Assembly: GCA_003184365.1 (NCBI GenBank)
Contig: NKYR01000081.1
Location: forward strand, 62,001 to 126,000
DNA length: 64,000 nucleotides
Direction: 5' to 3'
Origin: Evernia prunastri
Taxonomy: Eukaryota; Ascomycota; Lecanoromycetes; Lecanorales; Parmeliaceae
In this document: piece after piece, positions 1 through 12,752 of the stretch
How the letters are laid out: the number at the start of each line of letters is the position of its first letter
Position numbering within the stretch: the first letter of the stretch is position 1
Notes under the pieces: model-generated
What the model saw: only the letters and a program-made list of their open reading frames with translations
Told to the model about the DNA's origin: nothing
Databases searched by the model: none
Made by a program: the position numbers and the translations under genes

Positions 1-647
1 CAGGGCGCCGTGGGTCTGTCCGCGAAGACCGTTGGCCAGGTCACCAGGCATGCACAGAATCTTGGCGCTACCCTGACTCGCCGCGGCGAGCAGCAGAAGA
101 AGCATCACAAGGCTGACAAGGAAGGCTATAAACCCGGTCTATTGAATAAGTCTATGATGGCCTTTTCAACCATTGCAGACGGCGTCGATTATGCTTCGCG
201 TAATCTTTTGGCGTCAGGATCCAGTGCTGCCACTCAGGTCGTTGGCCATCGGTATGGAGAAGATGCTAGAAATGTTGCTGGGAGTCTTGCGGGCGGCGTC
301 AGGAACGTTGGTCTTGTTTACGTAGATGCCGTAGGGGTTTCGCGCAGAGCAGTCATCAAGTAAGTCTCTGTGAATTGAAAATCATCTACTCGAAGATGGT
401 GGCTAACTGGAGAACTAGATCCGTTGCGAAGGGTATGGTCGTCGGCAAAGCGCCTGGTGGAGGGGACCTAGTAGTTGGCGGTGGAGATGGCGGAGCAATT
501 CCTCCAGAGGCGATGCCCGCTGATAAACCTGGGACCGTGGGAAATCAGAGTATGGGTGCAGGCTCGGGGACGCAAGTTGGTTTTGGCAACAAGACCGCCC
601 CAATGACGGAGAAGTCGAGCTCATTGGGTGAGCCACTGGGCTCCTAA
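1..647 (+). CDS. Spartin-like senescence-domain protein, 3' part
   Basis: The gene starts before the window. Exons are <1-359 and 419-647, with intron 360-418 (GTAAGT donor, TAG acceptor); the frame is kept across the junction (VIK|SVAKGM). The visible part carries the C-terminal half of the senescence/dehydration-associated (spartin-like) domain: an amphipathic, glycine/alanine-rich stretch with HRYGEDARNVAG and the closing VYVDAVGVSRRAVIK signature. It ends in a glycine-rich, probably disordered tail of about 75 residues. Family members associate with lipid droplets and membranes; that role is inferred from the family. The tail frame is clean up to TAA at 645-647. Confidence 0.8.
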
Positions 648-2493
648 GCACTCCGGCGACCAGTTCTCGGACACCGGAACACCGCCCATCATCCATCATT
701 TATCAGCATGGGCCGGGACGCTTCACTCAAATTATGGCTTTACCGCAACCGAAGACGAGATGTAGTTGCTGCGACCGCTGCTTTGCATATGGATCAGCTC
801 GGGTAGACACTCCGGGTAGACACTGATTATGACTTTAGGGCCAGAGGGAATAAGCAAGCCCTTTTGGCGAAGGACAGAAGAAGACGAGCAGCGGTAATTT
901 TTCCCGCTATACTCGTTGCCAGTGCAGCCGTCATTTGTCAGCTGTAAATACCTCTCAGTGAATGAGATGAACATGAAGATTATACCTAGATCACCTAGAT
1001 CTCATCATCGAAGGGAACTATAATTCATAGTAATGGCTAGAGTATCTTTCCAATAATGCTGACTGGCACGGTTATTACTATTAGCCTATTAGGTAGAGTA
1101 GTATACATAGCTTTGTCTGCTACTGGGGCATCGTCGTCCACTATTTATTATTATTGTGTACCTGTGGCTTCGGGCCTTCCCATCATCCCATGTCACCAGT
1201 CCCTAGGGAGTGTCTCCACCAAAGTGCAGGATGGAAAGCTGAAACACCTATCTCATGCAGGCAGCAAGCTTGGGCCCCTCCAAGTCTAATCATAGGTCTA
1301 AAATCATTGTTTTTAATCTTAATTCTTGTTTTCTTTCATGATTTCATCTTCATCTTCATCTTGAACCTGAACTTGAACTTGAGCTTGAACTTGATCTTGC
1401 CCCTTGAGAATAGATTTGTGAAACTATGAGAGGAAGATTTTTGAGTGGTTTGTAAGTAACTTAATCGTCGCTGTTAATCACATGTACGAGTAGAACCAAG
1501 TCAATTTTGTAGTCAAAAGAAATAAAAAATAAAAAAAATTAAAAATAAAATAAAATAAAATCAAAGCCCCTCCCTCCATCGCAAAAATCTGGCCGGGGGA
1601 TGGCCCCCAAAAAGTTTGCGTTCGCGCCTGCCCTGCTCCAAAGAAATTGCAGGCCAAAGGAACTCTAACCGATTTTGAAGGCACTCTCTAACAACTTTGC
1701 AACAAAAACAACATCCAGCTTCGAACCCACAACACTTACCCTCTCCGCCCACCCCTCCTTCACAAGGCCAGGCCGCACCGGCTTCTCCAGGCTCTTTGAC
1801 GACGTCAATTCTTCCGAATGACAGCTGTATAGCGTCATTTCCGACCGTCGTTCCCACGCTCCTTCATCTGCCTTTCTTTACCTTTGTCTGACTTGTCCTC
1901 TTAATTCCCCGGGAATATACTTATACAAACCTTCCGATTTGGCGCGCAACCGAAGCCTTCCTACCATCTGAACGACAGTGCATACGCGTTAAGGAAAAAC
2001 ATTGCGCTCTCTATTGCCTACCGTATCGAAGCAGGACAAAGGCCCCCCACACCGTGGTCAAGAGCTTGGTCAAATCCAACTGCATACGATACATCTTGAA
2101 ACCCTTCTTTAAACGCCGACCTAAAATAATTGGAGGATACGCTTCCCGGCCGAGGTCTTCGCTTGTACCAAAACATCTACCAGAGCAGGTCTTATAGAAC
2201 GTTCCAGCAAACATACAGTCTTGGCCTGGGTGGGTCAATTGGCTGAGACTTGGATCCTTGGAAGCTTCACATGTTGCGAAGTGTAATCGCCGAGATATTT
2301 GAAAGAGGTGGAGCTTGCCGTAGCTCTGCTACATCCCGAATACCGCCAGTCAAGCTAATCAGGGCTGCTCTTCAAGATTACAATCTCTACGCCCTTTTCC
2401 TACGCTGACGGAGGGTCGTAACAAGACAGGGGCGACATATTCGATCTTCTCAAAGGGGAAGGAGTTGGAGCCGGTACGTTGGTGATTGCTACG
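648..2493. other. Intergenic region upstream of the Kin4-like gene
   Basis: No gene is supported here. The stretch holds a degenerate CTTGAA/CTTCAT hexamer run near 1340-1400, an A-rich tract at about 1517-1562, and presumably the promoter and a long 5' leader of the kinase gene downstream. Small open frames on both strands have no recognisable domain. Confidence 0.5.
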
Positions 2494-5400
2494 ATGCAAG
2501 TAGCTTCGCAACAGACACAGTCACCAGTCGGCCCCAGCACATATGCCGTGGATTCTTCTTTAGCATCCCGAAGGCAATACTCCCAGCAAACCTCGCAAGC
2601 AGGTGACCAGAGCCGGAGCCAATCGCAGCCGAGAAACTCACCTCACTCATCGAAACGGCCGTCGAGGCGGCCAAGCGGTAACGGAAACCAAGCATTGGAG
2701 CCCGATGCCCCACAACAAGATCCATACCAATCTCCTGCAGGGATTTATCATTCAAACTCGAGTACCCCCCGCGGCCAGGACATGGCTAACACGACCAATG
2801 CATCCCCGGTGATTCCTACTACTACTACATCGTCTCCTCCGTATCAGCAGAGCCGGAGGGACCAACGAGGGCAGCAATTACAACAAAGTGGCCCACCAAT
2901 ATCACCACCTCCAAGAACGTCGTCAAATCAACGTGGCCAAAGCAGCGGTCTACCGTCAAATGCACCGCTTGCCGACAGAACGGCTTCATCGCGACAGACT
3001 GCGCAAGCGATTGACCAACACCAGCCTGCGTCCCGCAGCGCGGCTGCACAATCTCTCAGCGGTGGCGAGCCTGGAATCGATAATGAAGCGGCAGCTGCAG
3101 CAGCAAACGCAGCAAGATCACGACGGAGGGGGCCGACTTCGCCAGAAGGACCGCAACGTGCAATAAGTACCCGAGAACCAGGCTCTCAACAGTCACCTAC
3201 CGCAGTGGAAAGCCGCTCAGCCTCGAATGTAGCCTCCGCAACGTCACACACAAGACCTGGAAGAGACGAAAGTCAGATAATCAACCGAGTCGTGGTGGAC
3301 GACCCTGCTGTCGATCTTAAGCGCGAACAGGAACGGCAACTGGAGTCCGTGCCAGGATTAGCGGTCGTAAATAACGTGACCGCTGAAGACGTCAGCAGGC
3401 CAGCTGCTCGAAGCAGGCAAGACTATTCGGCCGGCGCAGGAAATACGGGACGGAGAAAAGAGACACGGTTTGGAGAGTATATCCTCGGACAGACTCTTGG
3501 CGAGGGGGAATTCGGCAAAGTCAAGTTAGGCTGGAAAAAGAACGGGGAGGTCCAAGTAGCGATTAAGCTCATCCGACGGGAGAGCCTGGGTCAGAACCCA
3601 AGTCGACTGCCCAAGATCTACCGTGAGGTGTCCATCTTGAGAGGCCTTGAGCATCCAAACATAGTCAAACTCCACGAAATGATCGAGACGCCCCCCTACA
3701 TTGGCATTATCCTGGAATATGCATCCGGCGGTGAACTATTCGACTATATTCTGAATAATCGCTACCTGAAAGACCAGACAGCCCGAAAGCTGTTCGCTCA
3801 ACTTGTCTCTGGGGTTGGCTACCTGCACAAGAAGGGTATTGTGCATCGAGATCTCAAACTTGAGAACCTTTTGCTTGACCGAAACCGTAACATTGTCATC
3901 ACCGACTTCGGGTTTGCCAACACCTTTAATCCCCGCGATGAGTTGGGTGAAGACATTGAGAAAAAATTGACAGACCGAGAATTCGTCAGGAGGATGGATC
4001 TGGAGCGAGTCCAGAATGGCAGTCGAAGAGGCGATTTGATGGCGACAAGCTGCGGAAGTCCGTGCTACGCAGCGCCCGAGCTAGTAGTGACGGATTCCCT
4101 CTACACCGGAAGGAAGGTCGACGTGTGGAGTTGTGGGGTCATCCTGGTGAGACATTTTTCCAGCAACGAGGTTTATGCCCACTCTAACTCCTGTTGCAGT
4201 ACGCTATGCTGGCGGGCTACCTGCCCTTTGACGACGACCCTGCGAATCCTGAAGGCGACAACATCAATCTACTTTACAAGTATATTACCACTACAGCTCT
4301 TACCTTCCCAGAATATGTCACCCCGCATGCTCGTGACCTACTGCGAAGGATTCTAGTCGCCGATCCCAGGCAGCGAGCAGATCTATTTGAGGTTGCCAGG
4401 CATAGTTGGTTAAGCGATTTTGCGCACGTGGTGGCGCAGGTCACGAGCAGTACAACAACCGTTGGCGAGATTGCGAATACCACTGTCACAGCAGGTAGAG
4501 CCTCTTTCATGTCATTTTTTGCATTCGGCTTTACTCTAAATACAGAGGTTTGGCGTGTCGACATGAAGCTAACTCTATTCTGTTCTAGATCCACAGGATA
4601 CTCCTCTGCTCGTCCGCAGTGCTTCGGTTAGAGAACCAGCTAAGACACATCCGTCCAACATATCCCCCGTTGGGGCGCTCAGTCATCAAGGCAAAATTGA
4701 CCCTGAGCAAGCTATTGAAAAGACCAAAGCACCTCGTGATCCCAAAAGAAGGACCGTGCAAGTTGAATATGTTGCTCCGCAAAGCCAGACAGTCAGAGGC
4801 GAAGGTCTGTCTCCCATCAGCTCACCCGCTGCAGATGTGACTCCTCCAGTGGCTTCAACAGGTCAACAGAAGACTCGAGCCAGGGCTGGCAACGAAGGGC
4901 CGGAACCTGTTCCTAGACAATACAATGCGACGACTAAGTCTACGCAGGAAGACGTACTCGTTACGCCGGGTCCAAGGTCGAGTCAAGCATATAAACAGGG
5001 GCCCAACAGAAGCCAGTATCGACCTAACAGCTCTCAGCGAGAAATGGCGCCTCCTTCACGGCCACCGAAAGATCTACCTCGTTCTGTGTCCGAGTCCACT
5101 AGCGCGTTCGGCCCGCTTCCGACCTCGACCGCGACAAGACCCACAACCGGAGGGTCCATGGCCTCCTCGGCTGGCCGGTTACCTTCGAGAGGAAATTCTT
5201 ATAGTCAACCACTTCCACCTACAGTGGCGGCGACAAATGCGGAGGGACGTCTTGCCCAACCCAAAAACGGCAAGCAGTACAACATCTCTGCGCCAATTCC
5301 CCAGTCAGGATCTTACGGCCAAAGTGAATCAATCGGTCTGCCGAGCACTCAGCAATATGGCACTCCAACATTGGGAGATCATAGAGACCAATCTCGAGGG

Positions 5401-6339
5401 CACAAACGGTCAAATACTCTGGGGAACTTCTTCAGGACAGGGTCGATCTCGGGTGGCAGGCCGCAACCTCAGTCACCTGGGGAACTACAAAGAGAGAAAC
5501 GATATCCACCGACCAGTATGAAAGCTCCAATGCCATCTGATAGCCCCCGGCAATCGACAGATTCACGGCGTCCATCATTCAGTTTCGGGCGGAAGAGTAG
5601 TGATTTAAGAAAATACAGCGATTTGTCCAAACAGGAGAAGCCGCGGAGATTTTCTCTATTGCCCGCTTCTTTCTCGTTGAAGAGCTTCACTAGCACGGGT
5701 AGTGGCAAAGACCCGAGTAACGAAATTAGACCAGCTTCCGAACGGAGGCAGTCTAGCAGCGTTCAGTCAGGCCTTGCAAGCCATTCTCGATCGCGTCCGC
5801 AGACCATGGCATACAGTAGAGGCCAAAGTGGAGCAAATAGCTATGGGCAAGAGGAGAATTTTCCCGCGGGATTTGATGGGTCACGGGACCGTTCACGAGA
5901 TAGTCCTGCACAACAGACTCGAAGAAAGGACGTACCGTCTCGAAGTGGGCAGCAGACCGAATATAGCAATCCACAGACGGAAACCCCTCAAGATCCATAC
6001 CCTGCCTCAAAACCGTTGCAATCAGGACAGTCGTATCTGGACACTCCCACAGAGTCGCAGATTTCTCTTAACCAGCGACGCGAGCGGCCTGTCTATCCTC
6101 AAGGTTTCAACGAATACGAAGAGGAGCCCGCCGGCAATTCGGTGTCTCAGGGTCGAAGCGGACGCGGTCCGAATGTTTTACAGAAGAATACCAGGAAATT
6201 CGCAGATGCTTACGAGCAAGATGCGGATCCCAGTTATGGGGTTGGAAGTCATCATGCCGGGACGTCGGGGGCAGCAAGGAGAGTGATGGATTTCTTTCGA
6301 AGGAGAGGCAAGGCAAGAGCCGGGGATGAGAGGGGGTGA
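2494..6339 (+). CDS. Kin4-type Ser/Thr protein kinase
   Basis: Exons 2494-4146, 4200-4494 and 4589-6339 give about 1232 residues; introns are 53 and 94 nt. The ATG at 2494 is the first in frame; the frame stays open slightly upstream only with non-ATG codons. Residues 1-320 are Ser/Gln/Pro-rich and disordered. The kinase domain spans about 326-620: glycine loop LGEGEFG, catalytic Lys358 in VAIK, HRDLK with Asp453, DFG Asp471, an insertion before CGSPCYAAPELVV, and YAMLAGYLPFDDD. The long insert between DFG and APE and the motif DPKRRTVQVEYV after the domain match the fungal Kin4/Frk1 group, which in yeast acts in the spindle-position checkpoint. The C-terminal 600 residues are disordered and end in a basic patch (MDFFRRRGKAR). 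Function in this organism is inferred from the family. Confidence 0.88.
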
Positions 6340-8516
6340 GAGAAGGACGGGGTTTGCTCGAGATGAGCGGGCAGTCCACAGGACGACGGGCGCCATGTAT
6401 GCTTCCCACACCTTGCTCGTCGCTTTTTTCATTCCACCTTATCCATTCAGGATAGCAGCATGATCGGTTGAGCTGGCTTGTACATTGTTGGGTGTATTGG
6501 AGCCGAGCATTTCCAGGGGGCGTGTTTTCCGCCATGGCAGGAAAGAAAATACTTTCGGCATACTTACTTAAGGGATTGGCAGTTGTACTAGAGGGCAAGC
6601 TAGCGCTTGGGGCGTGTAATTCGAGATATCAGTGGCACAGTGCAATACTTTTTTTTAGTTTATATTACTCTACTTTTTACATTATCATGTCCTGTATTGT
6701 GGCATGTTACATGGTGCATTTGTAAAAGTGGTCTGGATATGAATGGATATGATCCGGTCCGTTATAGAGGAGCAGTAGTACTAGTACATAAGTACTCTCT
6801 CCTCGTGTACCTGTACAAGGAATGAGAAATTAGCCGTAAAGGTCTACCTTATCATTCATTTCGCCGGATGGACCACACGTGAGGAGAAGGGCAAAGTGTT
6901 AGATTGAGATGACGGCATTCTCATGAGTACATGGAATGATGATGATGGAATTGCATCTTGAAAACTTCTTTAGTTTTTTTTGACTTAGAATTGGTTTTTA
7001 TTGTTTTATAGTGGGAGTGTACGGGGAGTCTTATACAACAGGGTTGCGATAGGTATGTAGTCCGTGGCAAGCACGCTTCCAACCCCTGTGTCCTAAGACC
7101 ACCCTATCGTCCAATCACCGTAAATGCCCTTAGAGTAATTCATTGACTCGTTCCTCTTTTGCACAAGAAAATCACCCTCGAGAGTACCTGAGTCACTCGA
7201 TATCCTCTCCATACACCTATCACTCGCAAGGTGCTACGAGTCCGTAGCAATGCCACGAGTCCGTAACAACCTCACAGAAAAAATATCGAGTAACCCGTAA
7301 CCGCTGAGAGAATAAATTCAAACCACGAAAGCCCCCATCTAACCTCATCAGTAAATCGAGTATTCATATTACTATTTCTCCTAAACGTTAGTAGAGATAT
7401 CGTTGCCCGAGAATTATCCTTCAAGTGTCGTATGCAGGCGCAACTGTCAGACTCTGATGCGTTACAATAGAAAGAAATCGCCGTGCGAGGAGCGATGATA
7501 TGCGTTAGAATTTGTCGTGAAAGTTTGTCGTTATCGAAGAAGGCGAAGACATTGTTGTCGTTTTTCGAAAGCGAAAGTATCGTTGTCGTCGTCGTTACTT
7601 CATCGATCGAGTAAGTGATAGGCGCTCTAAAGAATCCAATTCTCGCGATATGCTGAGTTGTCGGAAAAGGATGAGATCTCTTGGCTCTATTGAATACAGC
7701 AAGCTGTATCAGTAGGTTCGTAGCCGGCACCGACGTACAGGTGGATCTCGTAGCCAGCCTTGAAAACTTCTTTAGTATGCAGCTTCCCCGCATCATCAAA
7801 GGTGGGTTTTGCATTTTGGATTTGCGGAAAGGCGGGGTAGTCATTGTACCTAGTTAACAGTATTGTGAGTACTCTAGAAGGGCATTTTTTCCGAAATACA
7901 GAATGTCCTTTTTCAATGTTCTCATATGAAGTGGGCTGCTTGTATACTCGTACATGCTTGTGTACCTTGGTGTGCTTTGCACCTGAACAATAAGCATGTT
8001 TGATACAAGGTCTCTAGAGTAATCTTTCTACATACTCTGCCTTAAATTTGTAGCTTTTGTTTGCATGAGAAAACATTCTCATGGGCTTGAATCCACACCA
8101 AATACCAGGCATCGGGCCTTCTTATGTCTAAGCCCATTGGACAGATTCCGTCATTCGGTCCTGTGGAAAATGAAAGTTCTGCACCTGCCCTAACATGGTC
8201 TTTGCACGTACCTGCCGTTATCTGCCGCCGTTCCCATTCTTCCTGCGCTCAACGTCCAATCATGTCACAATGTCCTGGCTGACTTCGTCATACTCGTAAT
8301 CGTCAAAGCACATGCTACCCTACCAGTACTTTGGGGTACAAAAGGAGCATGCCTCCCCCCACACCATGGGTGTTCGAGTTGGGTTTCCTTTGGTTTTCCT
8401 CATGGTCAATCCTTGAACGAACCTTTGAAGCTGCTCCTTTGCTGGGTTTCATCTACCTTGCTTTCATTCTCGCCTACGGTATTGGCTGCCTGAAGATACA
8501 TCTACCTGAACCAATC
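6340..8516. other. Intergenic region with an 18-nt direct repeat
   Basis: No gene is supported in this 2.2 kb. An identical 18-nt word (CTTGAAAACTTCTTTAGT) occurs at 6957-6974 and 7759-7776. Between the copies is a cluster of related words around AGTCCGTAGCAA (7060, 7230-7270). A 190-codon minus-strand open frame at 7272-7844 has no known domain and I do not call it a gene. The last few hundred bases should contain the alpha-glucosidase promoter. Confidence 0.5.
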
Positions 8517-11500
8517 ATGTTTCACTATCCCCTCTCCAGCTTCAACCTCTTCATCTTCTGCACCCTGCAGCTAAGTAGAATCTCTTATGCTCAGAGCGTC
8601 ATACCAACCACCGCTCCACTTGCTGGGACGCCAACCACCTTTAGGCCAAAGTTCACTGTGCCGTCGTCTGCTGATGTCGGTATGTAAATTACTGAGGCGG
8701 ACTCTTCCGGTCTCGAACTACTTCTCGGCTCAGCCGACATGCTTTGGAGTAAAAGGCTCTCGACACCCTTTCAAGCCATCTCCTTGTTCGATGTTTCGCC
8801 TTAGAGAAGGAATGCTGACTCCGAATCTTTGGTAGGTGCAACATTGATCCCTAACATTGAAGACCCGCAAGCCAAGGATGCTCAAGTCGTCTGTCCAGGA
8901 TACACTGGCTCTGATATCGTTCGGAATGCCCTGGGTCTGACGGCGACGTTGAATCTAGCTGGCCCAGCATGCAACGTATATGGAAACGACATCGAAACGT
9001 TGAATCTTACCGTCCAGTATCAATCTGCAGATCGTCTTGCCATCAGGATGACCCCAGCGGTGATCGACGCGTCGAACTCTTCGTACTACAACTTGCCAAG
9101 CTATATCGTCCACCAGCCCACCGCTGATACTGATGCAGACAGCACAAGCTTGTCAAGCGATCTAAACTTTGTATGGGATAATGATCCGACATTTGGGTTT
9201 TCTGTCTATAGAGTCTCTACTGGTGATACCCTTTTCTCGACAATCGGGACAAAGGTTGTGTTCGAAGATCAATTCGTAGAATTCGCCAGCACTCTGCCTG
9301 AAAATTACAACCTTTACGGATTAGGGGAGTCGATCCATGCACTCAGGCTGGGGAACAATTTTACTAAAACGATGTACGCCGCGGACGCAGGAGATACGAT
9401 CGATATGTAAGTCGGGTTTCGGAGATATGATGACTGTTAGTACTGCATCTAATCCCCTATATCCAGGAACATCTACGGCTCGCACCCTTTCTATTTAGAC
9501 ACGAGGTACTACGAAGCCGACGGCAATGGTAATCTTTCGCTGGTCACCACAAATGAAACCAATGCAACCGCGGATTATGTATCCTATTCCCACGGCGTAT
9601 ATAATCGTAACTCACACGGCCAGGAGATACTTCTGCGGCCAACCAACATCACCTGGCGTTTCCTTGGCGGTAGTATTGACATGTATGTCTTCGCCGGCCC
9701 CACTCAACCAGAGGTCACCACAGCGTATCAGAAGAGTGCAGTCGGGCTACCCGTGATGCAGCAGTATTTCACGTTCGGATTCCACCAGTGCAGATGGGGC
9801 TATGAGAATTGGACTGTACTCCAATCTGTGGTCGACAACTACGAAGCGTTCGGGATTCCGCTGGAAAACATATGGACTGATATCGATTACATGAACCAGT
9901 ATAGAGATTTTGACAATGACCCCATCAGGTTCAATTACAGCGAAGGACATGAATTCCTATCCGCTCTTCATGCTAGTGGCAAGCATTACATACCCATCAT
10001 TGACTCAGCGATATACGTTCCAAGTCCCACGAACGCCAGTGACAACTACAGCACTTTCGACAATGGCAATGCGACAGGTGCTTTCATGACTAACCCAGAT
10101 GGTAGCTTGTACATTGGTGATGTCTGGCCGGGCTACACCGTGTTCCCAGATTGGATTTCTGGAGGTGCGGGACAATGGTGGATCAATGAGATGGTCAATT
10201 GGCATAGCAAGCTGGCCTTTGACGGAGCATGGATTGACATGTCAGAAGCCTCATCTTTCTGTGTGGGCAGCTGTGGTTCGGGGAACATCACCATGAACCC
10301 AGTGCACCCGCCCTTTCTGCTTCCAGGCGAGCCAGGTGACGTTACTTACGGCTACCCAGAGGGCTTCAATTTGACGAACGCCACGGAAGCAGCTTCAGCT
10401 TCTTCTGCAGCAGCCAGCCAGTCGTCAGCTACTGCCGTATCTTCCTCTTCCGGTGAGGTGGCTTATTTAAGGACTACTCCTACGCCAGGCGTGCGGGACG
10501 TCAACCACCCTGCCTATGTGATCAACAACATCCAAGGCGATCTAGCGGTGCATGCAGTATCACCAAATGCCACGCATGCGGATGGTACGCAAGAGTACGA
10601 AGTTCATAATTTATTCGGCCACCAGATCTTGAACGCGACCTATAATGCGCTTCTGGCCGCAATACCAAAAGTGCGGCCGTTCATCATTGGTCGATCCACT
10701 TTTGCGGGTAGTGGCAAGTGGGCAGGGCATTGGGGTGGTGACAATACAAGTCTCTTTGCTTACATGTTCTTTTCTATCCCTCAAGCTCTATCGTTTTCTC
10801 TGTTTGGCATCCCCATGTTCGGCGTGGATACCTGCGGTTTCGCTGGTAATTCGGACGAGGAGTTGTGCAATCGTTGGATGCAATTGTCCGCTTTCTTTCC
10901 TTTTTACCGGTAAGTACAATTCATGGTAATATCCTCAATCACGGTTAGCGGAGATGGCTTTCTCCCCTCGCCACATTCCATGAGCGTCCTTGACAGCTCG
11001 AATTCGTTAATTCGTTCCAGGAGATGGGCTTGCTAATAATAGAGTAGGAATCATAACACACTTGGAGCCAATTCGCAGGAGGCTTATGTCTGGGCATCTG
11101 TCATTGATGCCAGCAAGACAGCAATGAACATAAGATATCAGATCTTACCCTACATGTACACTCTGTTCTACCTAGCTCATAACACTGGCTCAACCGTCAT
11201 GCGCGCTTTAGCCTGGGAGTTCCCTCATGACCCGTCCCTCGCCGCTGCTGACCGGCAATTTTTCCTTGGACCAGCCATCCTTGTCACACCCGTCTTGGAC
11301 CAAGGTGCCACCACCGTCGACGGAGTTTTCCCCGGCGTAGGTAAAGGCGAGGTGTACTACGATTGGTACACTCTTTCTGCTGTCAACGTGTCCGCTGGGG
11401 AGAACGTAACGATTGATGCACCGTTGGGCCACATTCCTGTCTACATTAGAGGCAACAATGTGGTACCAACGCAAGAGCCGGCGTTGGTGACCAGAGACGC

Positions 11501-11921
11501 AAGGAAGAATCCTTGGGGTGTGATTGCTGCCTTGAGTCTGGAGGGATCCGCGAGTGGGAGTCTCTATGTTGATGATGGCGCGAGTTTGGTGCCGAACGCA
11601 ACGCTTTACGTCGAAGTAAGTCACTTTGCCCCTCTTCAATTTGCAACGGTCGGATCTCTCTCTAATCCTGGCTAGTTCACCGCTTCAAATAATGCTCTGT
11701 ACGCCTCCGCGCGCGGTGCGTATAAAGACACCAATCCGCTCGCCAACGTCACCGTCCTGGGCGTGCAGACTAGCGTCACGAACGTGTCGCTGAACGGCGT
11801 GGCCGTACCGGGTAGCAGTGTTGTCTACAACGACTCGACCAAGGCGTTGACGGTGACGGGCCTCAACAATGCGACCAGTGCAGGCGCCTGGAGCAAGGAT
11901 TGGGTGCTGAGATGGGCCTGA
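8517..11921 (+). CDS. Secreted GH31 alpha-glucosidase
   Basis: Five exons (8517-8679, 8836-9406, 9467-10909, 11048-11615, 11676-11921) encode about 996 residues. The ATG at 8517 opens a signal peptide (hydrophobic core near LFIFCTLQL, likely cleaved after ISYA), so it is preferred over upstream in-frame codons. The GH31 catalytic nucleophile is Asp502 in WIDMSEASSFC and the acid/base is Asp670 in GHWGGDNTS; YGLGES and FGFHQCRWGY are also present. A Ser/Ala-rich linker (about residues 545-570) interrupts the barrel, as in fungal AgdA-type enzymes. Many NxS/T sites fit a secreted glycoprotein. It should hydrolyse terminal alpha-1,4 glucosides of maltose and starch oligomers outside the cell. 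All four junctions keep phase and the family sequence. Confidence 0.93.
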
Positions 11922-12752
11922 GCCGTTTTACGGTTAAGGGGGTAAAGGTAAACGGGGGAAGGCATTCCCATTCGGTGGGTTCAATGAAAAGCAATGATGT
12001 ATTTTTTTAGGACTGATTGGTGTATACATACACGGAATCATGGGATAACGCATAGAGTACACGAAGCTCATTCATATTCTGGGCCAATTCTCTCTCTCTC
12101 TCTTTTTCGCCAAGCAAAAGGACTAAGCTGGTTCGTACGAGTTACTATTCCGTCTTTTCTTCCGGTCCGCTGCGGTGCCCTGAATACAAACCTTTCTTTG
12201 TTCGTGATATCATGTCATATCATATCGCATCATATCGTCTCGCACTGCTTCTTCCTTAAGGGGGGGTAGATAGAAGTAAAGTAGAGAAAAGGCCGACAAA
12301 TCACGATCACCGCCCTAGCTCTGGCTTCCCAGATGGGGACCTGCCGGGTTGCTGGAGCTGAAGCTGGGAGAGGCGGCGTATTAATTGACCCACTGTACTG
12401 TACACTGGGAGTATGGGACGACGGCCCGGATCGAGACGAGGGGGTCGTTTCAATCTTTTAGATTAGGAGGGGAATTAGGATTGGGGTTGGGATTGGGATT
12501 GGAATTGGGATTGGAGGTTCTTCCGACTCTCTCTCTGGTTCTGGCTTGTCCGTTTGTTTTGTCCCCGGGACCCCTATCTGTCCTTATTTTCTGAGGCGCC
12601 CCGCCGCCCACCCTTTTTCGAGAGCATCAAATAGATGGGGAAGTGGGTTGGATTGGATTTGGACAGAGCATTTCATGCATGCTGAATCTGGCTACCTTAC
12701 CTTCGTATCATGAGCATTTCATGTATGCTGAACTGACCATGTTACCGACGTA
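11922..12752. other. Intergenic region between convergent genes
   Basis: Shared 3' flank of the alpha-glucosidase and the PPP4R2-like gene. It contains a degenerate GGGATT/GGAATT repeat at about 12468-12518 and a short CT-rich run near 12090. No coding signal was found. Confidence 0.5.

Noticed and set aside
7272..7844. 190-codon minus-strand frame
   Set aside because: No domain, no plausible start context, no introns, and repeated words inside; treated as chance or decayed sequence.
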